DNA of 64,000 bases from Saccharothrix algeriensis. Lineage in GTDB: Bacteria > Actinomycetota > Actinomycetes > Mycobacteriales > Pseudonocardiaceae. Shown here piece by piece: positions 33,826 to 42,053 of this stretch. Under the pieces are notes generated by a model. The model was given only the letters and a program-made list of their open reading frames with translations. It made no database searches and was not told where the DNA came from. Made by a program: the position numbers and the translations under genes. Location: contig NZ_JAFBCL010000001.1 of assembly GCF_016907655.1 (NCBI RefSeq), forward strand, positions 6,668,001 to 6,732,000. The letters run 5' to 3'. The first letter of the stretch is position 1. Each line of letters starts with the position of its first letter.

Positions 33826-33998
33826 GTTCCCCACCGCCCGCCGCGGATTCGGCCGGGCGCCCCGGAGGGGTCGTCCGGGAGTGCCCCGCGGGGGCGCCCG
33901 GACGAACGGCGTATGGAGGCGCGGATGACTTCGTGGGAGACTGCTGTGCCGATCGCCACCGAAATCGGGAAATTCGCGCCGTCGAGGGGTTCCCGGCC

Positions 33999-34376
33999 AT
34001 GTCCCCAGCACCGCCCGGCGAGGCCGGCGACCAGCCGGAGCAGGACCTGATCAGCCTGCTCCGCTCGGCGCAGGCGCATCAGCGGATGGCACAGCAGTTG
34101 ATCGCCCAGGTCGTGGAGAGGGGTCTCCGGTGCTGCTCCGAGGAGCGCCCGGACATCGCAGGCGGAGCGGCGGGGGAGGGGCGGCGGGTGTTGACCGGAC
34201 GTGAGCGGGATGTGGCCGGCCTGCTCGTCGAGGGGCTGTCGAACCGGCGGATAGCCCGGTCGCTGGAGATCTCGGAGAGAACGGTGAAGAACCACCTGCA
34301 CTCGATTTTTCACAAACTGGGTGTCGCCGACCGCACCCAGGCGGTGATCCTGCTGATGCGCGGCGCGCGGACCTGA
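33999..34376 (+). CDS. Short LuxR-family (GerE HTH) regulator
   Basis: A 125-residue protein. The C-terminal half is a clear LuxR/NarL HTH: LTGRERDVAGLLVEGLSNRR, ISERTVKNHLHSIFHKLG and DRTQAVILLM. The N-terminal 60 residues are helical and do not match a receiver or ligand domain. It is the last gene of the lipid synthase locus, 173 bp after the oxidase gene, and probably controls it. Several upstream in-frame codons exist, but ATG 33999 is the first credible start. Confidence 0.85.
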   Translation: MSPAPPGEAGDQPEQDLISLLRSAQAHQRMAQQLIAQVVERGLRCCSEERPDIAGGAAGEGRRVLTGRERDVAGLLVEGLSNRRIARSLEISERTVKNHLHSIFHKLGVADRTQAVILLMRGART

Positions 34377-34508
34377 CGGCGCGCCGGGGTCGTGGTGCGG
34401 GCGCGACCCGCCCGGCGGGGCGGCACGCGACCGGCCCCCGCGGTCGGTGCGTCGCCACCACTCGGAAAACTTTCACCCGAGAGGAATCGGCAGGCCGCGG
34501 GACCGGGG

Positions 34509-35582
34509 TCAGAGGCGGGTGATCACGTCGAAGTCGTAGCCGTCGGCGACGGCCAGGTGCACGCGCTGCTCGGCCTGCTGCCCGCGGAACTCCACCGTGC
34601 CGCGCGGGCCGTGGTAGGCGACGCCGTCGATGGCCGCGTTCAGCTCCGGCAGGCGCGTGGTGCCCGCGCGCCGCACGAGGCTCGCGAGCGTGCGCAGCCC
34701 CTCGTAGCAGGACTCCGCCGCGTTGTTCAGCGCCGGCGCGTCCGGCCCGTGCAGCCCGGTGTAGCGGCCGAGCAGGTCCATCGCGTCGGCGCCGACCATC
34801 GACCGGAAGTACGCGGCGGAGACGAACAGGTTGCGGGTGGCGCGCAAACCGCTGGCCAGCAACATGTTCTCCTCCATCAGCGGGCTGAACCGCACCAGTC
34901 GCTCGTGCAGGCCGCGCGCCGCGAACCGCCGGTTGAACTCCACCGCGTCCTGGCCCACCAGCAGCATCAGCACGCCGTCGCACGAGGCGCGCTCGACCTG
35001 GTCGATCAGCGGCGCGGTGGCGCCGGAGCCCAGGCCGACGAACGCCTCGCCGACGATGCGCAGGTCCAGCCGCCGGGCGTAGTGGCGCACCGCGGCGGCG
35101 GAGGTGTGCGGCCAGACGTAGTCGTCGCCGACCACGAACCAGTCGCGCGCGCCCACGTTGTCGCGCAACCACTCCAGCGCGGGCGCGAGCTGGAGGCGGG
35201 GGGTCTCGCCGGAGCAGAAGATGCCGGGGCGGCGCTCCCCGCCCTCGTACAGCGACGTGTAGACGTAGGGCAGCCGCCCGGCGACGACGGGCGCGATCGC
35301 GTTGCGCACCGAGGAGATGTGCCAGCCGGTGACCGCGTCCACCTGCCCGGCGTCCACCAGGCCGCGCAGCTCGGCGGCCACCTCGGCGGGCGCGCCGCCG
35401 CCGTCGACGACCTCGAAGGTCACCTCGCGGCCCAGGATGCCGCCCTCGGCGTTCAGCTCGCGCGCGGCGAGTTCGGCGATCGCCTCGCAGGACGGCCCGA
35501 ACAGGCCGGCCGGACCCTGGAGGGGGATCACCAGGGCGACCCGCCAGTCGGCGCGGGTGCTCCGCGCGGCGACTCCTGCCAT
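34509..35582 (-). CDS. Leaderless periplasmic-binding-fold protein (amide/urea-type, AmiC-like)
   Basis: A 357-residue type 1 periplasmic-binding fold like the branched-chain amino acid, urea and amide binding proteins: VALVIPLQGPAGLFGPSC, ELAARELNAEGGILGREV, GRLPYVYTSLYEGGE and FVVGDDYVWPHT are typical. No signal peptide or lipobox precedes the domain (the start MAGVAARSTRADWRVA is short and polar), and no permease or ATPase gene adjoins. A cytosolic sensor like AmiC, which binds amides and controls an antiterminator, is therefore more likely than a transporter subunit. It is divergent from an unknown gene and convergent with the LuxR gene. Ligand unknown. Confidence 0.8.
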   Translation of the reverse strand: MAGVAARSTRADWRVALVIPLQGPAGLFGPSCEAIAELAARELNAEGGILGREVTFEVVDGGGAPAEVAAELRGLVDAGQVDAVTGWHISSVRNAIAPVVAGRLPYVYTSLYEGGERRPGIFCSGETPRLQLAPALEWLRDNVGARDWFVVGDDYVWPHTSAAAVRHYARRLDLRIVGEAFVGLGSGATAPLIDQVERASCDGVLMLLVGQDAVEFNRRFAARGLHERLVRFSPLMEENMLLASGLRATRNLFVSAAYFRSMVGADAMDLLGRYTGLHGPDAPALNNAAESCYEGLRTLASLVRRAGTTRLPELNAAIDGVAYHGPRGTVEFRGQQAEQRVHLAVADGYDFDVITRL

Positions 35583-35827
35583 CCGGACACTCTCGACGTT
35601 CGGCTGTTGTTTGCAGGCGGAACGCTATCAAGGTGGAGTGGGACCTGCATAGCAGCGGAGGGTGTCGGTCCAACTGCGGAAACGCGGGTCCCGGGCGTGA
35701 CGTCGAGCCAGTACCGGTCGCCGGTGCGCCGCCGGCCTTGGTGATCGTTTCGGCCCCGCCACCGGCACGTCCGGGGTCGGTCGGCCCACGGGAAAGGGTC
35801 ACGACGGGTGGAGAGGCGGTCCGAAGG

Positions 35828-36538
35828 ATGTTGTCGCCCGGGCTGCTGCGACTGTTGGAGAACTGGTCGGACGAGATCGACGCGTTGATGGCCCTGGGCG
35901 ACGAGGAGTTCTACTGGGAGGTGGAACACGCCGTCGCGGGCCAGTTCAGTACGGAACAGTGGGAACCCCGTGACGCCCCGTGGGCCTTGGCCGACGCCCA
36001 CCGCGTCCTGGACAGGCTGTCCAGCGGGTGGTTCGGTCAGGACCGCCTGCTCTCCCCGGTGGCGCGGTACGTGGATCCTTCCGACCCGAAGATCGGCGCA
36101 GTCGAAGCGGCTTCCGGCGGCCGGGTGAACGCGGAGAAGCCGGAGAAGGGGGTGTGGACCGCGTCCCTGTTTCCGTCCGGTCGCACGACGTGGGATCGCG
36201 GGGAGGCGAGGTTCCGACACCTGGGGCGGGTCCGGTGTGTCGTCGAATTCGACGACACACGGGTGCGCGTCCACACCATCCACTCGCTGCAGGACTTCGC
36301 CGACCTCGTCCTCAGGTTCCCGGTTCCCGCTCCCGACGGCCGCGCGCGAGTCGACTGGACCGCCGTCGCGCGCTCCTACGACGCGGTCCACCTCACCGCC
36401 AAGGGCCTGCTCACCGCCGACAGGGTGCCGGTGCCGACCGACTGGGGTGTCGCCGAACTGTGGGGCTGGGGGTCGCAATCGACCGTGTGGTTCCGCCCTG
36501 CCGATCTGCACATCCATGTCGCGACCACCTCCACGTAG
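35828..36538 (+). CDS. Hypothetical protein, 236 residues
   Basis: I do not recognise a family. From ATG 35828 the protein is MLSPGLLRLLENWSDEIDAL..., soluble, rich in Trp, with an N-terminal helical part and a beta-rich second half. That half includes VWTASLFPSGRTTWDRGE, a Trp-rich motif I have seen in uncharacterised actinobacterial proteins. No signal peptide, membrane segment or catalytic motif is obvious. The frame stays open further upstream (to 35633), but the sequence there looks non-coding. It lies alone between the divergent binding-fold gene and the MarR gene. Confidence 0.65.
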   Translation: MLSPGLLRLLENWSDEIDALMALGDEEFYWEVEHAVAGQFSTEQWEPRDAPWALADAHRVLDRLSSGWFGQDRLLSPVARYVDPSDPKIGAVEAASGGRVNAEKPEKGVWTASLFPSGRTTWDRGEARFRHLGRVRCVVEFDDTRVRVHTIHSLQDFADLVLRFPVPAPDGRARVDWTAVARSYDAVHLTAKGLLTADRVPVPTDWGVAELWGWGSQSTVWFRPADLHIHVATTST

Positions 36539-36830
36539 GAAGCGGCCCACAGCCGGTGGGCGCACCGCTCGGAGTGCAACCGCAGCGCAGATGGCCATGG
36601 GCCACGCCCCGCCCGACCGTCACCCCGGAGGCGCACCCGGGTCACTGGCCCGACGACGGGCGCGACGGCGCGCGGGATCGCCGACAAGGCGTTCGAGGGG
36701 TTCGCGGAGCGGATTCGCACCCGTTCTGCACCGGCTCTCGCAGGGCGGCCGGTCAACCGGCAAGAGCCGGTGCGGGTACTTTCAGGTGGAAGTCTTACAA
36801 TCGGTGGCAAGTTCCGCAAGAGGAGGGCCG

Positions 36831-37226
36831 GTGCGCGACCCGCTGACCAGAGCGCTCACCCGGGCGGCCCGCACGGTGTCCGGTCGCGTCGAGCAGGTGC
36901 TGCGGCCCGAGGGCCTCACCGTCGACCAGTGGCTGGTGCTCGCGGCCCTGGCCGAGCAGCGCAGCCTGACCATGACGGAGCTGACGGCCCGGACCCCGGC
37001 CAGCGGGCCGACGGTGACCAGGGTGGTGGACCGGCTGGTCAGCACCGCGGCGGTCTACCGCGAGGTGGACCCGGAGGACCGCCGCAAGGTCCGCGTCTAC
37101 CTCAGCCCCCGCGGCCGGGCGCTGCACAAGCGCGTCGCGGTGAAGGTGGACGAGGTCGAGCGCGAGCTGCTGGGCCAGTCCGGCACGAAGGTCCTGGACC
37201 TGCTGCACCGCCTCGCCGACGGCTGA
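36831..37226 (+). CDS. MarR-family transcriptional regulator
   Basis: A 131-residue winged-helix protein with LTVDQWLVLAALAEQRSLTM, the recognition part TPASGPTVTRVVDRLVS and the wing YREVDPEDRRKVRVYLS. It starts at GTG 36831 with a strong AGGAGGG (36821-36827). Just upstream, CTTACAATCGGTGGCAAG (36794-36811) is an imperfect palindrome covering a TACAAT hexamer, so autoregulation is likely. No obvious target gene adjoins; the downstream gene is convergent. Confidence 0.88.
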   Translation: MRDPLTRALTRAARTVSGRVEQVLRPEGLTVDQWLVLAALAEQRSLTMTELTARTPASGPTVTRVVDRLVSTAAVYREVDPEDRRKVRVYLSPRGRALHKRVAVKVDEVERELLGQSGTKVLDLLHRLADG

Positions 37227-37305
37227 TCCGGCGGGGCGCGGGCCGTCCTGGCCCGGTGACCACCGCGGCGTCAGCGGGTGGTCCGTCGGGAGGGCCGGGC
37301 CGCGG

Positions 37306-37551
37306 TCACTGCCGGTAGCCCTCGACCTCGGCGGCGGGCCGCACGTCCGCCTCGTCCGGGTCCTGGCCGGCCGCCTGGCGGGCGCGGCGCTGCCGCAGCA
37401 GGTCCCAGCACTGGTCCAGGGCGATCTCCACCTCGCGCAGCCGGGCCTGCTCCTCGGCCGGGGCCAGCTCGCCCGCCGCCACCCGCTGCCGCAGCTCGTG
37501 CTCCTCGGCGACCAGCTCGCCGATCCGGGTGTGCAGCTCGGTGTCCGTCAT
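37306..37551 (-). CDS. DUF2630 family small protein
   Basis: An 81-residue, highly charged helical protein. MTDTELHTRIGELVAEEHEL followed by RQRVAAGEL and CWDLLRQRRARQ is the DUF2630 pattern, widespread in actinobacteria. Function unknown. It is divergent from the GlxA-type regulator gene (85-bp spacer). Confidence 0.85.
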   Translation of the reverse strand: MTDTELHTRIGELVAEEHELRQRVAAGELAPAEEQARLREVEIALDQCWDLLRQRRARQAAGQDPDEADVRPAAEVEGYRQ

Positions 37552-37636
37552 GCGGCCAGCGTAGGCAGGCCCGGACCCGCCCGCCACCGAAGCGCCGGCC
37601 GTGCCACCGGGACCGCCGGCGCGGGATCGTGGCGGC

Positions 37637-38641
37637 ATGGACACCCGGCGGCGCGTGCTCATCGTGGCCTACGACGACGCGCAGATCCTCGACATCGCCT
37701 GCCCCGCGGGGGCTTTCGACATCGCCAACCGGTACGGCGCGACCCCCGCCTACGCCATCGAGCTGGGCACCCTGGGCCGGCGGGCGGCCCGCAGCTCCGC
37801 CGGGGTCGTGGTGGGCGCCGCCCGCGGGCTGGAGTCGGTGACCGGGCGGCTGGACACCGTGATCGTCGCGGGCGGCATCGGGTTCGAGCGGGCGGCGGCG
37901 GACGCCCGGCTGCTGGCCCAGGTGCGGCGGCTGGCGAAGCGCAGCAGGCGCGTCGCGTCGGTCTGCACCGGCACCTACGTGCTGGCCGCCGCCGGGCTGC
38001 TGGACGACCGGAGGGTGACCACGCACTGGGGCTACGGCGAGCAGCTGGCCGCCCGGCACCCCGCCGTGGCGGTGGACGTGGGGCCGCTCTACATCCGCGA
38101 CGGCGACGTCTACACCTCCGCCGGCGTCACCAGCGCGCTGGACCTGACCCTGTCGCTGATCGAGGACGACCACGGGCCGACGCTGGCCCGCGCCGTGGCC
38201 CGCGAGCTGGTGTCCTACCTGCACCGGCCCGCCGACCAGGCCCAGATCAGCGTGTTCCTGGCCGCGCCGCCGCCGGGCGACCGGCTGGTGCGCGACCTCG
38301 CCGGCTACATCGCGGGCCACCTGGCCGAGGACCTGTCGCCGGCCGCGCTGGCCGCGCGGGCGGGCGTGAGCCCTCGCCACCTGACGCGGCTGTTCGGCGC
38401 GCACCTGGGGACGACGCCGGCGCGCGCCGTGCGGGCGGCCCGCGCGGAGGCCGCGGTGCACCTGGTGCGCTCCAGCGAGCTGTCGCTGGCCGCGATCGCC
38501 CGCCGCTGCGGGTTCCGGTCGCCGCAGACGCTGCGCCAGGCGTTCCTGGACCACTACGGCGTCGCCGGGGACACGATCCGCAGGATGCCGGACATGCCGC
38601 GGGCGCGGGCGCCGCGGGCCGCCCAGGATCCGGTGGCATGA
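37637..38641 (+). CDS. GlxA-type AraC regulator with DJ-1/PfpI sensor domain
   Basis: A 334-residue regulator. Residues 5-180 are a DJ-1/PfpI-like domain (VLIVAYDDAQILDIACPAGA; the nucleophile elbow is SVCTGTYVLAAAGLLD with the Cys kept). The C-terminal 100 residues hold the double AraC HTH (LAARAGVSPRHLTRLF and IARRCGFRSPQTLRQAF). It overlaps the next gene as ATGA. That gene encodes an exported paralogue of its own sensor domain, so a shared ligand is plausible. ATG 37637 is the start. Confidence 0.88.
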   Translation: MDTRRRVLIVAYDDAQILDIACPAGAFDIANRYGATPAYAIELGTLGRRAARSSAGVVVGAARGLESVTGRLDTVIVAGGIGFERAAADARLLAQVRRLAKRSRRVASVCTGTYVLAAAGLLDDRRVTTHWGYGEQLAARHPAVAVDVGPLYIRDGDVYTSAGVTSALDLTLSLIEDDHGPTLARAVARELVSYLHRPADQAQISVFLAAPPPGDRLVRDLAGYIAGHLAEDLSPAALAARAGVSPRHLTRLFGAHLGTTPARAVRAARAEAAVHLVRSSELSLAAIARRCGFRSPQTLRQAFLDHYGVAGDTIRRMPDMPRARAPRAAQDPVA

Positions 38642-39411
38642 CGAGTTCCACGACACGCAGGGCGCTGCTGGGCGCGACCGCGGCCTCCGCGGTCCTCGCG
38701 GCGGCCGGTGCCGCCGGGGCCGGGACCGCCGCGGCCGGGACCGCGCGCGCCGGGCAGCCGGCCGGCCCCGACATCGGCGTCCTGCTCTACGACGGCTTCA
38801 GCCTGCTGGACCCCACCGGCCCGGCCGAGGTGCTGTCCCGGCTGCCCGGCGCGCGGGTGACGATGATCGCCGAGCGCCGGGGTCCGGTCCGCACCGACAC
38901 CGGGGACGTGGCGCTGCTGGCCGAGCGCTCGATCCACGAGGTCGACCGCCTGGACGTGCTGCTGGTCCCGGGCGCGGGCAACCGCGGCACGGTCGCGGCG
39001 ATGGGCAACCGGGCGCTGCTGGGGTGGATCCGCCGCATCCACCGGCACAGCCGCTGGACGACGTCGGTGTGCACCGGGTCGCTGGTCCTGGCGGCGGCGG
39101 GCCTGCTCGACGGCCGGGAGGCCACCACCTACTGGGCCTCGGCCGACTACCTGCAGTCCGAGTTCGACGTCACCTACCGCCCCGAGCGGTACGTGCGCTC
39201 GGGGCGGATCGTCACGGCGGCCGGGGTGTCGGCGGGCATCGACATGGCCCTGTACCTGGCGTCGCTGATCGCGGGCGACACCGTGGCGAAGGGGGTGCAA
39301 CTGGCCGTCGAGTACGACCCGCGGCCCCCGTTCGACGCCGGCGACGCCGCGGACGCCGACGCCGCGCTGAAGGAGCTGGCGCTGCGGCTGCTCGCCGAGT
39401 CCCAGGTGTGA
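38638..39411 (+). CDS. Exported DJ-1/PfpI family protein (isonitrile-hydratase-like)
   Basis: A 257-residue protein with a twin-arginine-like leader (TTRRALLGATAASAVLAAAG, then Ala-rich to about residue 40) and a DJ-1/PfpI domain: IGVLLYDGFSLLDPTGPAEV, VLLVPGAG and the nucleophile Cys in SVCTGSLVLAAAGLLDGREA. The domain is like isonitrile hydratase InhA of Pseudomonas and like the sensor part of the GlxA regulator encoded immediately upstream (4-bp overlap). Export of a DJ-1 hydratase is unusual. It may act on a small nitrogen compound outside the membrane, but the substrate is inference. Confidence 0.82.
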   Translation: MTSSTTRRALLGATAASAVLAAAGAAGAGTAAAGTARAGQPAGPDIGVLLYDGFSLLDPTGPAEVLSRLPGARVTMIAERRGPVRTDTGDVALLAERSIHEVDRLDVLLVPGAGNRGTVAAMGNRALLGWIRRIHRHSRWTTSVCTGSLVLAAAGLLDGREATTYWASADYLQSEFDVTYRPERYVRSGRIVTAAGVSAGIDMALYLASLIAGDTVAKGVQLAVEYDPRPPFDAGDAADADAALKELALRLLAESQV

Positions 39412-39622
39412 GGGCCCGAACCGCGGCGGGCCGGGGTCCGCCGGTCGAACACCTGACCGGCCGCGCCACCCGACCGGCGAGTTTCACCGTCCATTCCGGG
39501 CGGCCGGCGGTTCCGGCGGGCGCGGGCGGGCACTCGGGGACGCAGCCGGGCGAGGTGGCGGTCGGACGGCTCCGGGCGCCGGTGACCTCGTCGGGCTCCG
39601 ACCGCTCACCGAGGAGTACCCC

Positions 39623-40234
39623 GTGGGACAGAGGAAGACCGGCCCGCGCACCCGGATCGGGACGCTGTGCCTGATGCTGGCGGCGGTGCTGTCCGCCGCC
39701 CTGATGCCCGCCGCGTCGGCCGCGCCGCCGACGCCCGACTTCGGCGCCGGGATCGACGCCTACGCGGCCCACGAGCCGCAGAGCGCCTGCGAAGCCGACC
39801 CCAAACCCGGCGTGGTGGGTTTCAAGGACCTGCTGGTGGCGACCTACGGCGAGCGCGCCTGGGGGATCAGCCGGTCCTGCGACCAGGGCGGGGTCAGCGA
39901 GCACAAGGACGGCCGGGCGCTGGACTACGCCTTCGACGTCACCGACGCGGCCCAGCGGGCCGAGGCGGATGACCTGCTCGGCTGGCTGCTGGCCACCGAC
40001 CGGCACGGCAACGCGCACGCGCTGGCCCGGCGGCTGGGGATCATGTACATCATCTGGAACAACCGGATCTGGCTGTCGGTCGACCCGCAGTGGAAGCAGT
40101 ACAACGACTGCGCGGACGGCAGCGGCGACCCCACCGCCTGCCACCGGGACCACGTCCACTTCAGCTTCGGCTGGCCGGGCGCCCGCAAGGAGACCACGTG
40201 GTGGACCGCCTCCGCGGTGTCGCGGGTGGACTGA
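39623..40234 (+). CDS. Secreted protein with LAS-type peptidase-like domain
   Basis: A 203-residue protein with a Sec signal peptide (basic start, hydrophobic LCLMLAAVLSAALMP, cleavage near ASA-A at about 33). The mature domain resembles the ARB-07466-like, D-Ala-D-Ala carboxypeptidase-like group: SEHKDGRALDYAFDV and the C-terminal HRDHVHFSFGWPG supply the His/Asp residues that bind zinc in LAS peptidases. A cell-wall peptidase role is likely but not proven; several actinobacterial members are uncharacterised. Start GTG 39623. A single transcription unit closed by a hairpin at 40247. Confidence 0.75.
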   Translation: MGQRKTGPRTRIGTLCLMLAAVLSAALMPAASAAPPTPDFGAGIDAYAAHEPQSACEADPKPGVVGFKDLLVATYGERAWGISRSCDQGGVSEHKDGRALDYAFDVTDAAQRAEADDLLGWLLATDRHGNAHALARRLGIMYIIWNNRIWLSVDPQWKQYNDCADGSGDPTACHRDHVHFSFGWPGARKETTWWTASAVSRVD

Positions 40235-40246
40235 CGCGGGTGGACC

Positions 40247-40280
40247 GGCGCCCGCGGGCGGACCCGCGCCCGCGGGCGCC
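40247..40280. terminator. Bidirectional hairpin between convergent genes
   Basis: A 14-bp perfect stem (GGCGCCCGCGGGCG and complement) with loop GACCCG lies between the secreted LAS-like gene and the minus-strand small gene. Confidence 0.65.
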
Positions 40281-40291
40281 CCGGCGCGGGC

Positions 40292-40534
40292 TCACGCCGC
40301 CGGCCCGGGTTCGGCCCAGCTGTCGTGCGCGGGTCGGACCTCCACGATGTTCGCGGCGTCCAGCACGACCATGGTCCGGTCGGGGCGCAGCACCGGCACC
40401 CACGAGCGGTGGGTCTCCGGGTCGACGACGTGCGGCCCGGTGATGACGCCGTGCGGGAACACCACCGGGTCGAAGACGTTCGGGTTGAGGTAGGTGACGA
40501 TCGCGCCGCTCACGGGGCGGGGTTGGTAAGTCAT
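40292..40534 (-). CDS. Small hypothetical protein, 80 residues
   Basis: Starts at ATG 40534 with GAAGGA about 8 nt before. The protein MTYQPRPVSGAIVTYLNPNV... is soluble, Pro/Val rich, beta-prone, without Cys or membrane segments. I do not recognise the family. A stress-sigma-like promoter is visible upstream (40619-40643), and it is divergent from a general-stress SDR gene with a similar promoter candidate, so it may be a stress protein. Confidence 0.65.
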   Translation of the reverse strand: MTYQPRPVSGAIVTYLNPNVFDPVVFPHGVITGPHVVDPETHRSWVPVLRPDRTMVVLDAANIVEVRPAHDSWAEPGPAA

Positions 40535-40618
40535 GGCAACGTCCTTCGGCAGTAGACGTCGATCGCCTTCTCAGCCGACATCGCGTGCGACGCGGCGACC
40601 GTTCAACGTTCGGTTGGA

Positions 40619-40643
40619 ATACCCCACCCCGTCCGCCGCAACC
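40619..40643 (-). promoter_or_regulatory. Candidate sigma-B/F type promoter of the small hypothetical gene
   Basis: On the minus strand GGTTG (40643-40639), a 14-bp spacer and GGGTAT (40624-40619) match the actinobacterial stress-sigma consensus GGTTT-N14-16-GGGTAY. It lies 85 bp before the start. Confidence 0.45.
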
Positions 40644-40783
40644 GCTCGTGGCCGCGCCCGCGGCGGTCGATCCCACCCCGTCGACCGGCCCGCACGCGCG
40701 CGGGGGCCGGGCCGGGCCACCCGCGGGGTCCACCGACCGGGTGACAGCGGTGGCCACCCGCCGGCGGCGGCGCGCACCGGGTG

Positions 40784-40809
40784 GGCTTGAAGCAGCCGCC
40801 GGCGGGAAT
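40784..40809 (+). promoter_or_regulatory. Candidate sigma-B/F type promoter of the general-stress SDR gene
   Basis: GGCTT (40784-40788), a 15-bp spacer and GGGAAT (40804-40809) form a near match to the stress-sigma consensus, 45 bp before the ATG. The 319-bp divergent spacer 40535-40853 holds nothing else I can name. Confidence 0.35.
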
Positions 40810-40853
40810 ACCCGGGGGGTGAGCGCACACCGATCCACCGAGGGGCGACCCGC

Positions 40854-41753
40854 ATGACCCAGGACCAGCACGCGCAGCAGGACCCGAGGGAGCAGCACCC
40901 CGGACCGGAGCAGCAGGAGGGCCGGCCGCAGCAGCACCCCGGCACCGGCGGGGAGATGACGCCGGAACCCGACCACGGCGAGTCCTCCTACCGGGGCGCC
41001 GGGCGGCTGACCGACCGCAAGGCGGTGATCACCGGCGGCGACTCGGGCATCGGGCGCGCGGTGGCCATCGCGTTCGCCCGCGAGGGCGCCGACCTGGTCC
41101 TGTCCTACCTGCCCGAGGAGCAGGAGGACGCCGAGCGGACCGCCGAGCTGGTCCGCGAGGCCGGCCGCGAGGCGGTGCTCGTGCCGGGCGACCTGACCGA
41201 CGAGGCGGCCTGCCGGCAGCTCGTGGAGCGGGCGGTGGCCGAGTTCGGGCGGATCGACGTCCTGGTCAACAACGCCGCCTACCAGATGTCGCAGGACGAG
41301 GGCCTGCTCGGCATCTCCAGCGAGCAGTTCGACCGGGTGCTCAAGACGAACCTGTACGCGATGTTCTGGCTGTGCAAGGCGGCGGTCCCGCACCTGCGGC
41401 CGGGGTCGTGCATCGTCAACACCTCCTCGATCCAGGCTTACCAGCCGTCGCCGCAGCTGATGGACTACGCGGCCACCAAGGCGGCGATCGTCAACTTCAC
41501 CAAGGCGCTGTCGGCGGACCTCGCCGAGCGGGGCATCCGGGTCAACTCGGTCGCGCCGGGTCCGGTGTGGACACCGCTGATCCCGGCCACCATGCCGGCG
41601 GAGAAGGTCGACAGCTTCGGCGGGGACACCCCGCTGGGCCGCGCCGGGCAGCCGGCCGAACTGGCGCCCGCCTACGTCTTCTTCGCCTCGCAGGAGTCCA
41701 GCTACATCACCGGCGAGGTCCTGGGCGTGACCGGCGGCAAGTCGCTGAGCTGA
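40854..41753 (+). CDS. General-stress SDR (YghA / GSP39-like)
   Basis: A 299-residue SDR with an N-terminal Gln/Pro/Glu-rich tail of about 45 residues, then the Rossmann motif TGGDSGIGRAVAIAFAREGA, VLVNNAAYQ, catalytic VNTSSIQAYQPSP and DYAATKAAI. Tail and TGGDSGIG are characteristic of the general stress SDRs (B. subtilis YdaD/GSP39, E. coli YghA). Likely an NADPH-dependent aldehyde reductase or glucose dehydrogenase-like enzyme in stress protection. RBS GAGGGGCGA precedes ATG 40854. A very strong hairpin follows the gene. Confidence 0.87.
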   Translation: MTQDQHAQQDPREQHPGPEQQEGRPQQHPGTGGEMTPEPDHGESSYRGAGRLTDRKAVITGGDSGIGRAVAIAFAREGADLVLSYLPEEQEDAERTAELVREAGREAVLVPGDLTDEAACRQLVERAVAEFGRIDVLVNNAAYQMSQDEGLLGISSEQFDRVLKTNLYAMFWLCKAAVPHLRPGSCIVNTSSIQAYQPSPQLMDYAATKAAIVNFTKALSADLAERGIRVNSVAPGPVWTPLIPATMPAEKVDSFGGDTPLGRAGQPAELAPAYVFFASQESSYITGEVLGVTGGKSLS

Positions 41754-41780
41754 GCCCGGGGCGCGGCCCGCACCCCTTCC

Positions 41781-41826
41781 CGAATGCGCCGGCCACCGCG
41801 ACGACCCGCGGTGGCCGGCGCATTCG
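41781..41826. terminator. Strong 20-bp terminator hairpin after the stress SDR gene
   Basis: A perfect 20-bp inverted repeat (41781-41800 with 41807-41826) and loop ACGACC. It is the longest perfect stem I found in the window. The 41827-42053 stretch after it holds no gene and probably the protease promoter. Confidence 0.8.
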
Positions 41827-42053
41827 GCCATAGCGCACCGCGCATCATTCCCGACCCGTTATGGCCCGGTCGCGCCATTGCCCGGAAGCGTTCCGCGCGG
41901 CCTACGGGCTATCGCGCACTGCTGAACGGCTTCACTTCCGCACAACTGCTGGCGCCCGCCGGTCATCCGCGCGAGTGTTGCGGTCCCTTCCCTTCGCCCG
42001 GTCGCCCCGGAGGCGCGATCGGGCGGAGGTCCCTGCATTGAAGGAGACCATTC

